Shown piece after piece: positions 33,676 through 43,312 of a stretch of 64,000 nucleotides of DNA; within the stretch, counting starts at the first letter, position 1, and each line of letters opens with the position of its first letter. The notes below the pieces were generated by a model, which was not told the DNA's origin, did no database searches, and worked only from the letters and a program-made list of their open reading frames with translations. A program made the translations under genes and the position numbers. This DNA is from Exiguobacterium sp. J17977 (lineage in GTDB: Bacteria > Bacillota > Bacilli > Exiguobacteriales > Exiguobacteriaceae). The stretch is from positions 620,001 to 684,000 of the forward strand of contig NZ_JAEQBB010000001.1 in the NCBI RefSeq assembly GCF_018616375.1. The letters run 5' to 3'.

Positions 33676-34674
33676 ATGAAAATCGGAATCATCGGGACGG
33701 GCGGGATTGCCAAGACCGCCCATATCCCGCAATACATCGCGGCAGGGGCTGACGTCGTCGCCGTCATGAATCGGACGCGCGAACGCGGAGAGGCGGTGGC
33801 GGAGCAGTTCGGAATCGAACGGGTGTATGACACGATCGAAGAAATGCTCGAAACCGAGCGGTTAGATGCGGTCAGCGTCTGTACACCGAACGCCTTACAT
33901 AAACAACAGGTCATCGCCGCGCTCGAGGCAGGCTGTCACGTCCTCTGCGAGAAACCGCCGGCCATCTCGGCCGAAGAGGCGAACGAGATGCTAGCGGCAG
34001 CCAGACGAGCCGAGCGAACACTTCATTACGGCTTCCACTATCGCCATCGGTCGGATACCCAACTGTTGAAGCGGATGATCGACGCCGGTGAACTCGGACA
34101 CGTCTATGCCGCGACCGCCCTTGCCCTTCGGCGCCGTGGTATCCCGGGATGGGGTGTGTTCACGAATAAAGAGCTGCAGGGTGGCGGAGCTTTACTCGAT
34201 ATCGGGGTGCATATGCTCGATCTCGCCCTCTATTTGATGGATTATCCGAAACCGGTCGACGTGGTCGGTCACGTCGGTCAATATTTGGGGACACGGCCTG
34301 GGGTCGGGCTGATGGGCGATTGGGACGCGGGCGCGTTCTCGGTCGAAGACACGGCGCGGGCGATGGTCACGTTCGATAACGGGGCATCCTTATTCTTAGA
34401 TGCGAGTTTCATGGCCAACGTCGACGCGGCGGACACGATGCGGGTCGAACTGCGCGGCACGAACGGCGGGGCTTCGTTATTCCCGCTCGTCATCCATACG
34501 GAAGAGCACGGGGCGTTGTTCGATAAGACACCAGCCCATCTCGCGCTCGAAGACCCGTATGCGAGACAGATTCAAACGTTTCTCGAGGCGTGCCGTCAGG
34601 AGCCGTCGTACCGGCAAGCAGAACAAGCGGTGACGCTCCATACAATCATCGACCGCATCTACGCTCAGGCCTGA
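33676..34674 (+). CDS. Gfo/Idh/MocA family oxidoreductase
   Basis: NAD(P)-dependent sugar or inositol-type dehydrogenase of 332 residues. The Rossmann motif GIIGTGGIAKTAHIPQY is at residues 4-20, and the family catalytic motif CEKPPA near 97 has the conserved Lys. A C-terminal beta domain contains GGGALLDIGVHMLDLAL, with the GxxxDxGxHxxD pattern. ATG 33676 follows AAGGAGTGAGG; upstream in-frame starts overlap the previous terminator. No neighbouring sugar operon points to a substrate. Confidence 0.9.
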   Translation: MKIGIIGTGGIAKTAHIPQYIAAGADVVAVMNRTRERGEAVAEQFGIERVYDTIEEMLETERLDAVSVCTPNALHKQQVIAALEAGCHVLCEKPPAISAEEANEMLAAARRAERTLHYGFHYRHRSDTQLLKRMIDAGELGHVYAATALALRRRGIPGWGVFTNKELQGGGALLDIGVHMLDLALYLMDYPKPVDVVGHVGQYLGTRPGVGLMGDWDAGAFSVEDTARAMVTFDNGASLFLDASFMANVDAADTMRVELRGTNGGASLFPLVIHTEEHGALFDKTPAHLALEDPYARQIQTFLEACRQEPSYRQAEQAVTLHTIIDRIYAQA

Positions 34675-34742
34675 TTGCTTTTCAATCACAAAAAACAGGG
34701 TATATAGTGTAGGTGTTACATATTTTCGAAGGAGGATGAATC

Positions 34743-35906
34743 ATGCACAACTTTGAATACAAAAACCCGACGAAACTTATTTTCGGGACACATCAAATCG
34801 AAAAACTCGCGAGCGAGTTACAGGCGCTAGACGCCAAGAAAGTGATGCTCGTCTATGGAGGCGGGAGCATCAAAAAGAACGGCACGTACGAAGAGGTCGT
34901 TGCTGAATTGAACAACGCCGGGATCGACTTCGTCGACTTCTCAGGCGTCGAGCCGAACCCGCGCATCGAGACGGTACGTCGTGCCGTCAAACAAGCACGC
35001 GAAGAGAACATCGACGCGTTGCTCGCGGTCGGTGGCGGTTCGGTCATCGATTGTACGAAACTCATCTCGGCGGCCATCCCATATGAAGGCGATGCTTGGG
35101 ATATCGTGCTTCGCGACCACATCCCGACAGAAGCGGTCCCGTTCGGTACGGTGCTCACGCTCGCGGCGACAGGATCTGAGATGAACTCGGGCTCGGTCAT
35201 CACGAACTGGGAGACGCAAGAGAAGTACGGTTGGGGCCATCCGCTCGTCTATCCGACATTCTCGATTCTCGATCCGCGTTACACGGTGTCGGTACCGAAA
35301 GACCAAACAATTTACGGCATCGTTGACATGATGAGCCACTGCTTCGAGCAATACTTCCACCCGAACCACGCACCGGTCCAAGAGCGCATGACGGAAGGCG
35401 TGTTGAAAGCGGTCGTCGAATCGGCACCGAAACTCGTCAACGACTTGGAGAACGTCGACTTGCGCGCCATCATTTTGTTCGCTGGAACAATCGCCTTGAA
35501 CGGTGTGCTCCAAATGGGCGCCTCGGGTGACTGGGCGTCACACAACATCGAGCATGCGGTCTCGGCCGTCCATGACATCCCACACGCAGGCGGACTCGCC
35601 ATCCTGTTCCCACGCTGGATGGAGCACGTCCTTGAAGAAGACAACGCCGCTCGCTTCGCACGCTTAGGCACAGAAGTGTTCAACGTTGAACCGGCTGACA
35701 GCGACCTCGAGACGGCAAAACGGACGATTGCAGCTGTCCGCGCCTTCTTCGATGAGCTCGGCGCGCCAAGCTCGCTCCGTGACTATGACATCGATGAATC
35801 GACGTTCGATGCCATCTTGGATTCGGCGATGAAACGAGGCGCGTTCGGTCGCTTCCGTACGCTTGAACGTGAAGACGTGGCAGCAATTCTTGAATTAAGC
35901 AAATAA
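34743..35906 (+). CDS. yugJ: Iron-containing alcohol dehydrogenase, butanol dehydrogenase-like (YugJ)
   Basis: Group III metal-dependent alcohol dehydrogenase of 387 residues, NADH-linked. The nucleotide-binding GGGS is near residue 40, [14 protein letters not shown] near 96, and metal-binding histidines occur in [12 protein letters not shown] near 196 and [11 protein letters not shown] near 275. Size and placement beside pgi match B. subtilis yugJ/yugK. AAGGAGGA precedes the ATG. The role is probably aldehyde reduction under low oxygen, which is inference. Confidence 0.92.
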   Translation: MHNFEYKNPTKLIFGTHQIEKLASELQALDAKKVMLVYGGGSIKKNGTYEEVVAELNNAGIDFVDFSGVEPNPRIETVRRAVKQAREENIDALLAVGGGSVIDCTKLISAAIPYEGDAWDIVLRDHIPTEAVPFGTVLTLAATGSEMNSGSVITNWETQEKYGWGHPLVYPTFSILDPRYTVSVPKDQTIYGIVDMMSHCFEQYFHPNHAPVQERMTEGVLKAVVESAPKLVNDLENVDLRAIILFAGTIALNGVLQMGASGDWASHNIEHAVSAVHDIPHAGGLAILFPRWMEHVLEEDNAARFARLGTEVFNVEPADSDLETAKRTIAAVRAFFDELGAPSSLRDYDIDESTFDAILDSAMKRGAFGRFRTLEREDVAAILELSK

Positions 35907-36013
35907 GGCGATTTGATGCCTATTTTGCAATAATGATTGAACGAATCCGACGTTTCCGTTTATGATGGGTCATGTATGGCTCGTCAATGAGCGATTTATA
36001 AGGAGGAAATGAC

Positions 36014-37366
36014 ATGTCAACTGTACGTTTCGATTATTCAAACGCCCTGTCTTTCGTCGGGGAACACGAAGTCAATCAATTACAAGAAACCGTAAAAGCA
36101 ATGCATTCGGTCATTCATGACCGCAGCGGGGCAGGTAGCGATTTCCTTGGGTGGGTCGACCTTCCAACTAACTACGATACGGATGAGTTTGCCCGCATCA
36201 AAGCGGCCGCGGAACGGATCCGTGAAAATTCGGACGTCCTCGTCGTCGTCGGAATCGGTGGATCATACCTCGGCGCACGCGCGGCAATCGAGATGCTCCA
36301 ACATTCATTCTTCAACGTGTTATCTAAGGAAGAACGCAACGCACCACAAGTCTTCTTCGCCGGCCACAACATCTCGTCGACATACTTGACGGAGTTGCTC
36401 CACGTGCTCGAAGGCAAGGACGTTTCAGTCAACGTCATCTCGAAATCGGGAACGACGACAGAACCGGCCATCGCGTTCCGTGTCCTCAAACAGTTCATGG
36501 AAGACAAGTATGGTCAAGACGGTGCACGTGAACGCATTTATGCGACGACAGACCGTGCCCGTGGCGCCTTGAAGACGCTCGCGGATGCCGAAGGCTACGA
36601 AACGTTCGTCATTCCGGATGACGTTGGCGGTCGCTTCTCGGTGCTCACACCGGTCGGACTCCTTCCGATTGCGGCGGCAGGCATCGACATCGACGCCCTC
36701 ATGGAAGGTGCACGCGATGCCCAAACGGCTTACTCGTCTCCGAACTTGGCGGACAACGAAGCGTACCAATACGCGGTCGTCCGTAACGCCTTGTACGCGA
36801 AAGGCAATTCGATCGAGTTGCTCGTCAACTACGAACCGGCCTTGCATTACGTGTCAGAGTGGTGGAAACAGCTTTATGGCGAGTCAGAAGGAAAAGACAA
36901 CAAAGGGATTTTCCCGGCGGCGGTCGACTTCTCGACGGATCTCCACTCGATGGGACAATACATCCAAGAAGGTCGTCGTGACTTGTTCGAGACGGTCATC
37001 CGTGTCACGAACGTCCGTCACGCGATGAACGTGCCGGAAGATTCGCAAGACCTCGATGGCTTGAACTTCCTCGCTGGTGAGACGATTCAATTCGTCAACG
37101 ACAAGGCAGCTGAAGGAACACTCCTCGCCCATACGGACGGAGAAGTCCCGAACCTCGTCGTCGAATTGCCAGAGATGACGCCGTACCACCTCGGCTACTT
37201 GTTCTATTTCTTCGAGAAGGCATGCGCGATGAGCGGATACATCCTCGGCGTGAACCCGTTCAACCAACCAGGTGTCGAAGCGTATAAAGCGAACATGTTC
37301 GCATTGCTTGGAAAACCAGGTTACGAAGAGCAAAAAGCTGAGCTTGAAAAGCGCTTGAACCAATAA
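36014..37366 (+). CDS. pgi: Glucose-6-phosphate isomerase
   Basis: Glycolytic isomerase of 450 residues interconverting glucose-6-phosphate and fructose-6-phosphate. Phosphate-binding residues are in [11 protein letters not shown] near residue 80 and [11 protein letters not shown] near 143. The catalytic Glu lies in the [11 protein letters not shown] region (near 295), and the C-terminal signature is [14 protein letters not shown]. The length is typical of Gram-positive Pgi. AAGGAGGAA precedes the ATG. It is monocistronic, with a strong terminator after it. Confidence 0.97.
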   Translation: MSTVRFDYSNALSFVGEHEVNQLQETVKAMHSVIHDRSGAGSDFLGWVDLPTNYDTDEFARIKAAAERIRENSDVLVVVGIGGSYLGARAAIEMLQHSFFNVLSKEERNAPQVFFAGHNISSTYLTELLHVLEGKDVSVNVISKSGTTTEPAIAFRVLKQFMEDKYGQDGARERIYATTDRARGALKTLADAEGYETFVIPDDVGGRFSVLTPVGLLPIAAAGIDIDALMEGARDAQTAYSSPNLADNEAYQYAVVRNALYAKGNSIELLVNYEPALHYVSEWWKQLYGESEGKDNKGIFPAAVDFSTDLHSMGQYIQEGRRDLFETVIRVTNVRHAMNVPEDSQDLDGLNFLAGETIQFVNDKAAEGTLLAHTDGEVPNLVVELPEMTPYHLGYLFYFFEKACAMSGYILGVNPFNQPGVEAYKANMFALLGKPGYEEQKAELEKRLNQ

Positions 37367-37373
37367 TTTCGAG

Positions 37374-37402
37374 TAGGTCCGCTCCGGCGGGCCTATTTTT
37401 TT
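37374..37402 (+). terminator. Terminator of pgi
   Basis: Nine-base-pair stem (37374-37382 with 37387-37395, one wobble) and seven T's. Confidence 0.88.
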
Positions 37403-37464
37403 GTTTGAAACTAGGGGAAGACAAGGTAAAGTGAGAGTAGACAGGGGAAAGAAAGGGATGGACT

Positions 37465-37938
37465 ATGTTGACATTCACGGACTACTATCACAATAAAGTC
37501 GAGTTGAGCTTTGCGCACTATCCATTTTCGGATACACCGCTCCACGTCTGGGTCGTCGCTCGCTACGAGAATCAATGGGTGCTGACGAAACATAAACAGC
37601 GCGGGCTCGAGTTTCCGGGCGGGAAAGTCGAACCCGGCGAACACGAGGATGACGCTGCGATTCGGGAAGTATACGAAGAGACGGGCGGTGTCGTGAAGAC
37701 GCTCCATTATCTCGGCCAATATCGCGTGCTCGGGCGCGGCGACACGGTCATAAAAAATATTTATTTCGCCGAAATCGAACGATTCGATGATCATCCGGCG
37801 GTCGACGAGACCGATGGGGCCGTCCTGATGAAGGAATTGCCGACGAATCTGCTTCGGAACAATCGCTACAGTTTCATGATGAAGGACCGGGTCCTCCCGG
37901 AGACGATGAAGGTGCTCCATGAAAAACGCTTGGTTTGA
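37465..37938 (+). CDS. ytkD: Nudix hydrolase, YtkD-like 8-oxo-dGTPase
   Basis: Nudix enzyme of 157 residues that likely cleans oxidised nucleoside triphosphates. The Nudix box runs from GGKVEPGE (residue 52) to REVYEETGG. The start TFTDYYHNKVELSF and the MKDRVLPETMK ending fit YtkD of B. subtilis, an 8-oxo-dGTP pyrophosphatase. The ribosome site is GAAAGGGATGG. It overlaps the next gene by 20 bases. Confidence 0.9.
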   Translation: MLTFTDYYHNKVELSFAHYPFSDTPLHVWVVARYENQWVLTKHKQRGLEFPGGKVEPGEHEDDAAIREVYEETGGVVKTLHYLGQYRVLGRGDTVIKNIYFAEIERFDDHPAVDETDGAVLMKELPTNLLRNNRYSFMMKDRVLPETMKVLHEKRLV

Positions 37939-38674
37939 CAAGGTCGAGGTCCTGCCGCCGTACGCGGGTTATCCGGTCCATCGCGGCTGGTACGCGACGC
38001 GTGACGGTGAGGACGTCGTCGCCTATACGATCACGCCGAAGCGGCCGAACGGGCACGTCTTGTTCTATCTGCGCGGCGGTACGGGACGCATCGGGGATGT
38101 GCGCTTGCCCCGATTGATGCAGTTCGCGGCCAAAGGCTTTCACGTCGTGGCACCCGTTTACCGGGGCAACCATGGTGGCAGTGGGAAAGAGGACTTCGGT
38201 GGTGCCGATTTGGAGGACGTCTTGTCGCTCTACGACCGCGTCCGTCGAACGGACACGCTCATCCACGCCCTCGGCTTCTCGCGGGGTGGCATGATGGCGT
38301 TATCGCTCGCCGCGGAACGACCGCTCACGTCCGTGACGTCGTGGGCAGGTGTGACCAATCTCGAGTGGACGTATGAGGAACAGCGCTCGATGCGGAAGAT
38401 GTTGCGCCGTATGACCGGCGGTGACCCGGAGGCGGCCCGTGCCGCTTACGTCGAGCGCTCGCCCCTCTATAAAGATTGGTCGGCCCCGACGTTATTGATT
38501 CACGGCACCGACGATGAACAAGTCCGGCTCCGGCATGCGACGGCGGTCGCGGAACGGATGGGGGAGCGGGCCGAGCTTTGGGTCGTCCCGTACGCCCATC
38601 AACTCCCGTTTTGGGAAAAATGGAAGACAACCGATCAGGCGATGGACTGGATGTTGTCCGTCACATCAAAATGA
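37919..38674 (+). CDS. Alpha/beta hydrolase, prolyl oligopeptidase-like
   Basis: Serine hydrolase of 251 residues. The nucleophile elbow GFSRGG is near residue 120; the acid is probably Asp in HGTDDEQV (near 200) and the base His in YAHQLPFW (near 229). The fold resembles dipeptidyl-peptidase/acylaminoacyl-peptidase-like hydrolases. It begins inside ytkD with an ATG at 37919 and is likely translationally coupled to it. The substrate is unknown. Confidence 0.83.
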   Translation: MKNAWFDKVEVLPPYAGYPVHRGWYATRDGEDVVAYTITPKRPNGHVLFYLRGGTGRIGDVRLPRLMQFAAKGFHVVAPVYRGNHGGSGKEDFGGADLEDVLSLYDRVRRTDTLIHALGFSRGGMMALSLAAERPLTSVTSWAGVTNLEWTYEEQRSMRKMLRRMTGGDPEAARAAYVERSPLYKDWSAPTLLIHGTDDEQVRLRHATAVAERMGERAELWVVPYAHQLPFWEKWKTTDQAMDWMLSVTSK

Positions 38675-38704
38675 CTAGTGCCGATGGGCACTAGTCATTT
38701 TGAT
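38665..38704. terminator. Shared terminator between the hydrolase gene and pckA
   Basis: Eighteen-base-pair perfect inverted repeat (38665-38682 with 38687-38704), loop GATG. The hydrolase stop codon is inside the stem and the pckA stop overlaps its edge. Confidence 0.9.
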
Positions 38705-40275
38705 TAAACGATGATTGGTCCAGCCGCAACGACCGCCTCACTCGCTTTCGTGAATCGTTTGAAATTATCCTGGAACTTCCGGGCGAGCGCCGTTGCCTCG
38801 GCATCGTAGCGCGCTCCGTCTTTCCATGTGTCGCGTGGATTGAGCACGTCGCCTGGCACGCCGTCGATGTGGCGTGGAATCTCGACGTTGAAGATGTCGT
38901 GGCGCGTCGTCTCGACGTCACGCAACTTGCCGTTGACCGCCGCGTTCACCATCGCCCGTGTATAGGCGAGCTTCATCCGTGAGCCTTCTCCGTACGCGCC
39001 GCCGGTCCAACCCGTGTTGACGAGATAGACGTCGACGTCATGCTTCTCAATCAGCTTCCCGAGCATGTCCGCATAACGCTCCGGTGCGAGCGGCAAGAAC
39101 GGTGACCCGAAGCACGTCGAGAACGTCGCCTGTGGTTCAGTGACGCCGCGCTCCGTGCCGGCGAGTTTTGACGTATATCCTGACAAGAAATGGTACATCG
39201 CCTGCTCTTTCGTCAATTTGCTGATTGGAGGCAACACCCCGTACGCATCGGCCGTCAAGAAGACGATCGTGTTCGGATGACCGGCCCGTGACGGAAGCAT
39301 CGCGTTATCGATGAATTGGATCGGATAGGCGGCCCGTGTGTTCTCGGTGAGCGAGATATTCTTATAATCTGGTGCCCGGTGCTCATCCAAGACGACGTTC
39401 TCAATCAATGAGCCGAAACGGATGGCATCATAGATTTCCGGCTCGTTCTCGCGCGACAAGTTGATTGTCTTCGCGTAGCAACCGCCCTCGATGTTGAAGA
39501 CGCCGTCGGGTGACCAACCGTGCTCGTCATCCCCGATCAAATGGCGCTCCGGGTCGGCCGACAGTGTCGTCTTCCCAGTACCTGATAGACCGAAGAAGAG
39601 GGCCGTCTCACCAGCGTCCGATACGTTCGCCGAGCAATGCATCGATAACACCTGTTGTTCTGGCAACAAGAAGTTCATGACCGAGAAGATTGATTTTTTA
39701 ATCTCGCCGCCGTATTCTGTTCCCCCGATCAGAATGGTCCGCTTGGCGAATGAGACGAGAATGAACGTTTCGGAGTTCGTTCCGTCGACGACTGGGTCGG
39801 CCTTATAGCTCGGTGCATAGATGACCGTGAAGGGCTCGAAGGCACCTTTAGTCGGCCATTCGCGCAAGAACAACTGTTTGGCGAACAAGTTGTGCCATGC
39901 GTATTCCGTGATGGCACGGACCGGTAGCGTATAGTGCTCATCTGCCCCAGCAGACGCCTCAAGATAATAGAGCTTGTCTTTCGTCTCGAGGTGCGTCAAC
40001 ACTTTGTCGAGCAGCGCGGAGAACTTCTCTTCCGCGATCGGTTGGTTGACCGGCCCCCAGTCTACTAAATGATTGCTGACTTCATCTTGCACGACGAATT
40101 TGTCTTTTGGTGACCGTCCTGTGAATTTCCCGGTACTGACTGATAAAGCCCCGTCTTTCGTCAGTACGCCCTCACCGTTGCGAATGGCTTCTTCCACCAG
40201 TTCTGGAACCGTCAAGTTCCGCTTCATGTCGGCACCTTTAATTAATTCTTCGATTTTCAGGAGCGTTGTCGCCAT
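38704..40275 (-). CDS. pckA: Phosphoenolpyruvate carboxykinase (ATP)
   Basis: Gluconeogenic enzyme of 523 residues that converts oxaloacetate and ATP to PEP. The P-loop [11 protein letters not shown] is near residue 238, a metal-binding region with MHCSANV lies just before it, and the TGRSPKDKF substrate site is near 53. ATG 40275 follows AAAGGTGGG; the longer start at 40287 lacks a site. It is divergent from metK, as in B. subtilis. A promoter with an inverted repeat and a cre-like sequence lies upstream, suggesting sugar repression. Confidence 0.97.
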   Translation of the reverse strand: MATTLLKIEELIKGADMKRNLTVPELVEEAIRNGEGVLTKDGALSVSTGKFTGRSPKDKFVVQDEVSNHLVDWGPVNQPIAEEKFSALLDKVLTHLETKDKLYYLEASAGADEHYTLPVRAITEYAWHNLFAKQLFLREWPTKGAFEPFTVIYAPSYKADPVVDGTNSETFILVSFAKRTILIGGTEYGGEIKKSIFSVMNFLLPEQQVLSMHCSANVSDAGETALFFGLSGTGKTTLSADPERHLIGDDEHGWSPDGVFNIEGGCYAKTINLSRENEPEIYDAIRFGSLIENVVLDEHRAPDYKNISLTENTRAAYPIQFIDNAMLPSRAGHPNTIVFLTADAYGVLPPISKLTKEQAMYHFLSGYTSKLAGTERGVTEPQATFSTCFGSPFLPLAPERYADMLGKLIEKHDVDVYLVNTGWTGGAYGEGSRMKLAYTRAMVNAAVNGKLRDVETTRHDIFNVEIPRHIDGVPGDVLNPRDTWKDGARYDAEATALARKFQDNFKRFTKASEAVVAAGPIIV

Positions 40276-40330
40276 CCTGAATCCCACCTTTCCCCTAAAT
40301 AGATGTGGATGAAATCCGCATACTTCGCGT

Positions 40331-40373
40331 TTAATCAGTATGACGTTTTTATTATATGTGACATACTAATCAA
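40331..40373 (-). promoter_or_regulatory. Inverted-repeat operator at the pckA promoter
   Basis: TTAATCAGTATG (40331-40342) and CATACTAATCAA (40362-40373) are inverted half-sites identical at 10 of 12 positions, with starts 31 bases apart. They flank the -10 box. They may bind a gluconeogenic repressor such as a CcpN-like protein; the B. subtilis CcpN consensus fits only imperfectly. Confidence 0.5.
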
Positions 40374-40379
40374 AAACAA
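40351..40379 (-). promoter_or_regulatory. Promoter of pckA
   Basis: Minus-strand TTGTTT (40374-40379), 17-base spacer, TATAAT (40351-40356). Confidence 0.75.
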
Positions 40380-40397
40380 GCATTTTCTACCCTTTAA

Positions 40398-40411
40398 AGT
40401 AAGCGCTTTCT
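40398..40411 (-). promoter_or_regulatory. cre-like site upstream of pckA
   Basis: AGTAAGCGCTTTCT matches 12 of 14 cre positions and is nearly palindromic (AAGCGCTT core). It sits about 20 bases upstream of the pckA -35 box. Confidence 0.45.
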
Positions 40412-40544
40412 TACATTGTCATTCTAACATATTCCGTACCAGGTCATAGTACAAAAACCGAAATGGACAAAAAAATGTTTGATATTTCACAAACATAACT
40501 ATTTGATTGATTGTGAAGAAGTTTGACGAATTCGGTCGATACGC

Positions 40545-40573
40545 TTGACAGAACGGGGTGTCATTTATATGAT
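40545..40573 (+). promoter_or_regulatory. Promoter of the SAM riboswitch-metK transcript
   Basis: Perfect TTGACA (40545-40550), 17-base spacer, TATGAT (40568-40573), about 10 bases before the aptamer begins. Confidence 0.85.
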
Positions 40574-40590
40574 GGTCTTCGTAACGGATA

Positions 40591-40710
40591 CTCTTATTCT
40601 GAGCGGTGGAGGGAACAAGGCCCTACGAAGCCCAGCAACCGTCCGATTTGTCATTGTTATTCGGAAAAGGTGCTATCCTGAAGCGAAGCGTAAGCTTCGA
40701 ACGATAAGAG
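40591..40710 (+). ncRNA. SAM-I riboswitch (S-box)
   Basis: The aptamer closes with CTCTTAT (40591) and ATAAGAG (40704-40710). Inside are the conserved blocks GAGCGGTGGAGGGA, GGCCCT, GAAGCCCAGCAACC and AAAGGTGCTA. It is followed by a terminator (40729-40765) and metK, so S-adenosylmethionine excess should stop its own synthesis. Confidence 0.97.
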
Positions 40711-40728
40711 GGTAAGGAAGAACGATTC

Positions 40729-40765
40729 AACCTTTCCCATTTGAACATGGCGAAAGGTTTTTTTC
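40729..40765 (+). terminator. Expression-platform terminator of the SAM riboswitch
   Basis: Stem of eight base pairs (40729-40736 with 40752-40759) with an extra CCAT/ATGG inner stem, followed by seven T's. Confidence 0.85.
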
Positions 40766-40842
40766 ATTACCGTCCCAAAGCAACGCGTAAGGGGAACGAG
40801 TACCGTCCACACATCACCCTTTATTATAGGAGGTTTTTCGAA

Positions 40843-42051
40843 ATGGCAAACTTGAACCGTCGACTTTTCACTTCGGAGTCCGTCACGGAAGGACATCCGG
40901 ATAAAATTTGTGACCAAATCTCAGATGCGATTTTGGATGCGATTTTAGCTGAAGATCCAAACGCCCGCGTTGCGGCTGAGACGTCTGTCACAACAGGTCT
41001 CGTGCTCGTAGCAGGTGAGATCACAACATCAACTTACGTGGATATCCCGAAAGTTGTTCGTGAAACTGTTCGTGAGATCGGCTACACGCGTGCGAAATAT
41101 GGTTTCGATGCAGAGACTTGTGCAGTCCTCACATCGATCGATGAGCAATCGGTAGACATCGCCCAAGGTGTTGACCAAGCACTCGAAGCTCGTGAAGGAC
41201 AAATGACTGAAGAAGAAATCGATGCGATCGGTGCTGGTGACCAAGGTCTCATGTTCGGTTACGCAACTAAAGAGACGCCGGAACTCATGCCGCTCCCGAT
41301 TTCACTCGCTCACAAATTGTCACGTCGTTTGGCAGAAGTTCGTAAGAACGGCACGCTCGCTTACCTTCGCCCAGACGGTAAGACACAAGTGACAGTCGAA
41401 TACGATGAAGCGAACAACCCGGTTCGCATCGACACAATCGTCATCTCGACACAACACGCGGAAGACATCACGCTCGAGCAAATCCAAGCTGATTTGAAAG
41501 AGCACGTCATCGATGCGGTCATCCCGGCTGAACTCATCGACGCGGACACGAAATACTTCATCAACCCGACTGGCCGCTTCGTAATCGGTGGACCACAAGG
41601 AGATGCTGGTCTTACAGGACGCAAAATCATCGTCGATACGTACGGTGGATACGCTCGTCACGGCGGTGGCGCGTTCTCAGGTAAAGATCCTACCAAAGTT
41701 GACCGTTCAGCAGCATATGCAGCTCGTTACGTGGCGAAAAACCTCGTTGCAGCGGGACTCGCTGACAAAGCAGAAGTTCAACTTGCTTACGCAATCGGTG
41801 TTGCTCACCCGGTATCGATCGCGGTCGATACGTTCGGCACAGGCAAATTGAGCGAGACTGAGCTCGTCGAACTCGTTCGTGAGAACTTCGACCTCCGTCC
41901 GGCCGGCATCATCAAGATGCTCGACCTTCGTCGCCCAATCTACAAGCAGACAGCAGCTTACGGCCACTTCGGTCGTACAGACGTGGAACTCCCATGGGAG
42001 CAAACGGATAAAGCGGCAGTTCTCGAAGAAGGCGCGAAACGCTTCGCATAA
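40843..42051 (+). CDS. metK: S-adenosylmethionine synthetase
   Basis: Makes S-adenosylmethionine from methionine and ATP; 402 residues. The ATP motif [12 protein letters not shown] is near residue 127, and the P-loop-like [16 protein letters not shown] near 269. ATG 40843 follows AGGAGG; the frame extends back to 40741 through the riboswitch terminator and is rejected there. Control by the S-box upstream is clear. A bidirectional terminator follows. Confidence 0.98.
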   Translation: MANLNRRLFTSESVTEGHPDKICDQISDAILDAILAEDPNARVAAETSVTTGLVLVAGEITTSTYVDIPKVVRETVREIGYTRAKYGFDAETCAVLTSIDEQSVDIAQGVDQALEAREGQMTEEEIDAIGAGDQGLMFGYATKETPELMPLPISLAHKLSRRLAEVRKNGTLAYLRPDGKTQVTVEYDEANNPVRIDTIVISTQHAEDITLEQIQADLKEHVIDAVIPAELIDADTKYFINPTGRFVIGGPQGDAGLTGRKIIVDTYGGYARHGGGAFSGKDPTKVDRSAAYAARYVAKNLVAAGLADKAEVQLAYAIGVAHPVSIAVDTFGTGKLSETELVELVRENFDLRPAGIIKMLDLRRPIYKQTAAYGHFGRTDVELPWEQTDKAAVLEEGAKRFA

Positions 42052-42058
42052 GCATAGA

Positions 42059-42088
42059 AAAACGACCTTTCACTCGAAAGGTCGTTTT
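42059..42088. terminator. Shared terminator between metK and the ytxH-like gene
   Basis: Thirteen-base-pair perfect stem (42059-42071 with 42076-42088) with ACTC loop and T-rich end. Confidence 0.88.
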
Positions 42089-42090
42089 CT

Positions 42091-42588
42091 TTAGGTTTGC
42101 GGCTTATGTTCAGTTGTCGTGTTCTCTTTGCCAAGTGCCGTATCTTTCGCTTCGACGACTTTCTCGCCGATTGATTGTAAATCCGATTTCGCTTCTTGCG
42201 CCGTCCCGACGACTTTGTTCACGTCTTGTTTGACCGTATCAACTTCACCGGCGACTTTTTCATAGACGTTTTGCACGTCGGTCGCGACGTCTTGAATGAC
42301 CTCGGTCGCTGCTTTCACTTGGCCGATGACCTGTGACGCCGTTCCGGCAGGGTCTTGCTTGACCGTATCGACGAGACCGCCGACCGATGACTTCGCGCTC
42401 GAGAACGACTGTTTCGTGTTCTCACGGTTCGACGTGCTAAGTAAGGCGAGCAGGCCGCCGACGAGGGCGCCGAGGAGCATCCCGGTCACAACAGTGATTT
42501 TTGGACCTCCTGTGCTCGTTTGTTCAAACTGACGGTTCGGATGATTGGCTTGCTCGACTTGTGGATCATGCTGCAATTTCGGTTCCAT
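42091..42588 (-). CDS. YtxH-family general stress-type membrane protein
   Basis: Protein of 165 residues with one glycine-rich membrane segment (about 31-50, VVTGMLLGALVGGLLALL). The rest is a long amphipathic, coiled-coil-like tail (about 60-150) rich in Val, Lys, Glu and Ala, as in YtxH and apolipophorin-like stress proteins. The N-terminal 28 residues are disordered. A sigma-B-like promoter precedes it, which agrees with general stress control. The ATG follows AAAGGAGTG. Confidence 0.8.
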   Translation of the reverse strand: MEPKLQHDPQVEQANHPNRQFEQTSTGGPKITVVTGMLLGALVGGLLALLSTSNRENTKQSFSSAKSSVGGLVDTVKQDPAGTASQVIGQVKAATEVIQDVATDVQNVYEKVAGEVDTVKQDVNKVVGTAQEAKSDLQSIGEKVVEAKDTALGKENTTTEHKPQT

Positions 42589-42626
42589 GATAACACTCCT
42601 TTTTGTAAGTTGGCATTGATACTCTT

Positions 42627-42652
42627 ATACCCGACACAAAATGGAAAATAAC
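42627..42652 (-). promoter_or_regulatory. Sigma-B-like promoter of the ytxH-like gene
   Basis: Minus-strand GTTATT (42647-42652), 14-base spacer, GGGTAT (42627-42632). The Bacillus sigma-B consensus is GTTTAA-n(13-15)-GGGTAT. Confidence 0.6.
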
Positions 42653-42752
42653 GTCTTCCCTCATTTCGACATCAAAAAGTAATGAACGGGCAGGATATTT
42701 TTTTGTTGATGGGGAATGTTACTACTAGATTGGCCAAAAGGGGGATGCCGTT

Positions 42753-43223
42753 ATGAAGATTCGAGAAGCCGTGCCAGAAGATGCCGCCACCATCCGCGAC
42801 ATTGCGCTCGCGACGGTCAGTGAACGTGACGAGGTTCGTTCGAAAGTAATGGAACGCGCCTATCAGCAAGAAGAGATCGTCCGCGCCATCAGTTCGAGCG
42901 AGGAAGCGAAAGAGCAGTTGTTCATTGTCGGTGAGGCCGAAGGCGACGTCATCGGCTTCTATCACGCCATCGACCGCGGGGACACATGGGAAGTACTCCG
43001 TCTCTATCTTCATCCGGCCCATCACCGCCAAGGCCTCGGGACAGCGCTGTTGTCGCATCTACGGGAGCGAAAAGTCCAACCAATCGAGCTGTACGTCGAA
43101 AGCTCGAACGAGCAAGCAATCGCGTTTTTGAGTCATGAGGCGTTCGTCGAACTGAATCGAATCCAAGAGGAAGTGTACGACCAACCGATGGAACTGATTC
43201 ATTTACGGTACGACCCTCGCTAA
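42753..43223 (+). CDS. GNAT family N-acetyltransferase
   Basis: Acetyltransferase of 156 residues. The acetyl-CoA loop is HHRQGLGTALL near residue 90-100, following the LRLYLHPA strand. The start REAVPEDAATI is typical of the family. AAAGGGGGATG lies before the ATG. The substrate cannot be told. It is alone between terminators. Confidence 0.85.
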   Translation: MKIREAVPEDAATIRDIALATVSERDEVRSKVMERAYQQEEIVRAISSSEEAKEQLFIVGEAEGDVIGFYHAIDRGDTWEVLRLYLHPAHHRQGLGTALLSHLRERKVQPIELYVESSNEQAIAFLSHEAFVELNRIQEEVYDQPMELIHLRYDPR

Positions 43224-43246
43224 GACCCTAGACGGATTTTCAACCA

Positions 43247-43273
43247 AACATCAGTCTCGGCTGATGTTTTTTG
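43247..43273 (+). terminator. Terminator of the GNAT gene
   Basis: Nine-base-pair perfect stem (43247-43255 with 43262-43270) and six T's. Confidence 0.85.
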
Positions 43274-43312
43274 TTAGTATAAAGATATGTGATAACAAAA
43301 TGAGGTGACAGC

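Noticed and set aside
40741-40842. N-terminal extension of metK
   Set aside because: The frame is open through the SAM riboswitch terminator by chance; MetK homologues begin at 40843, which has AGGAGG before it.
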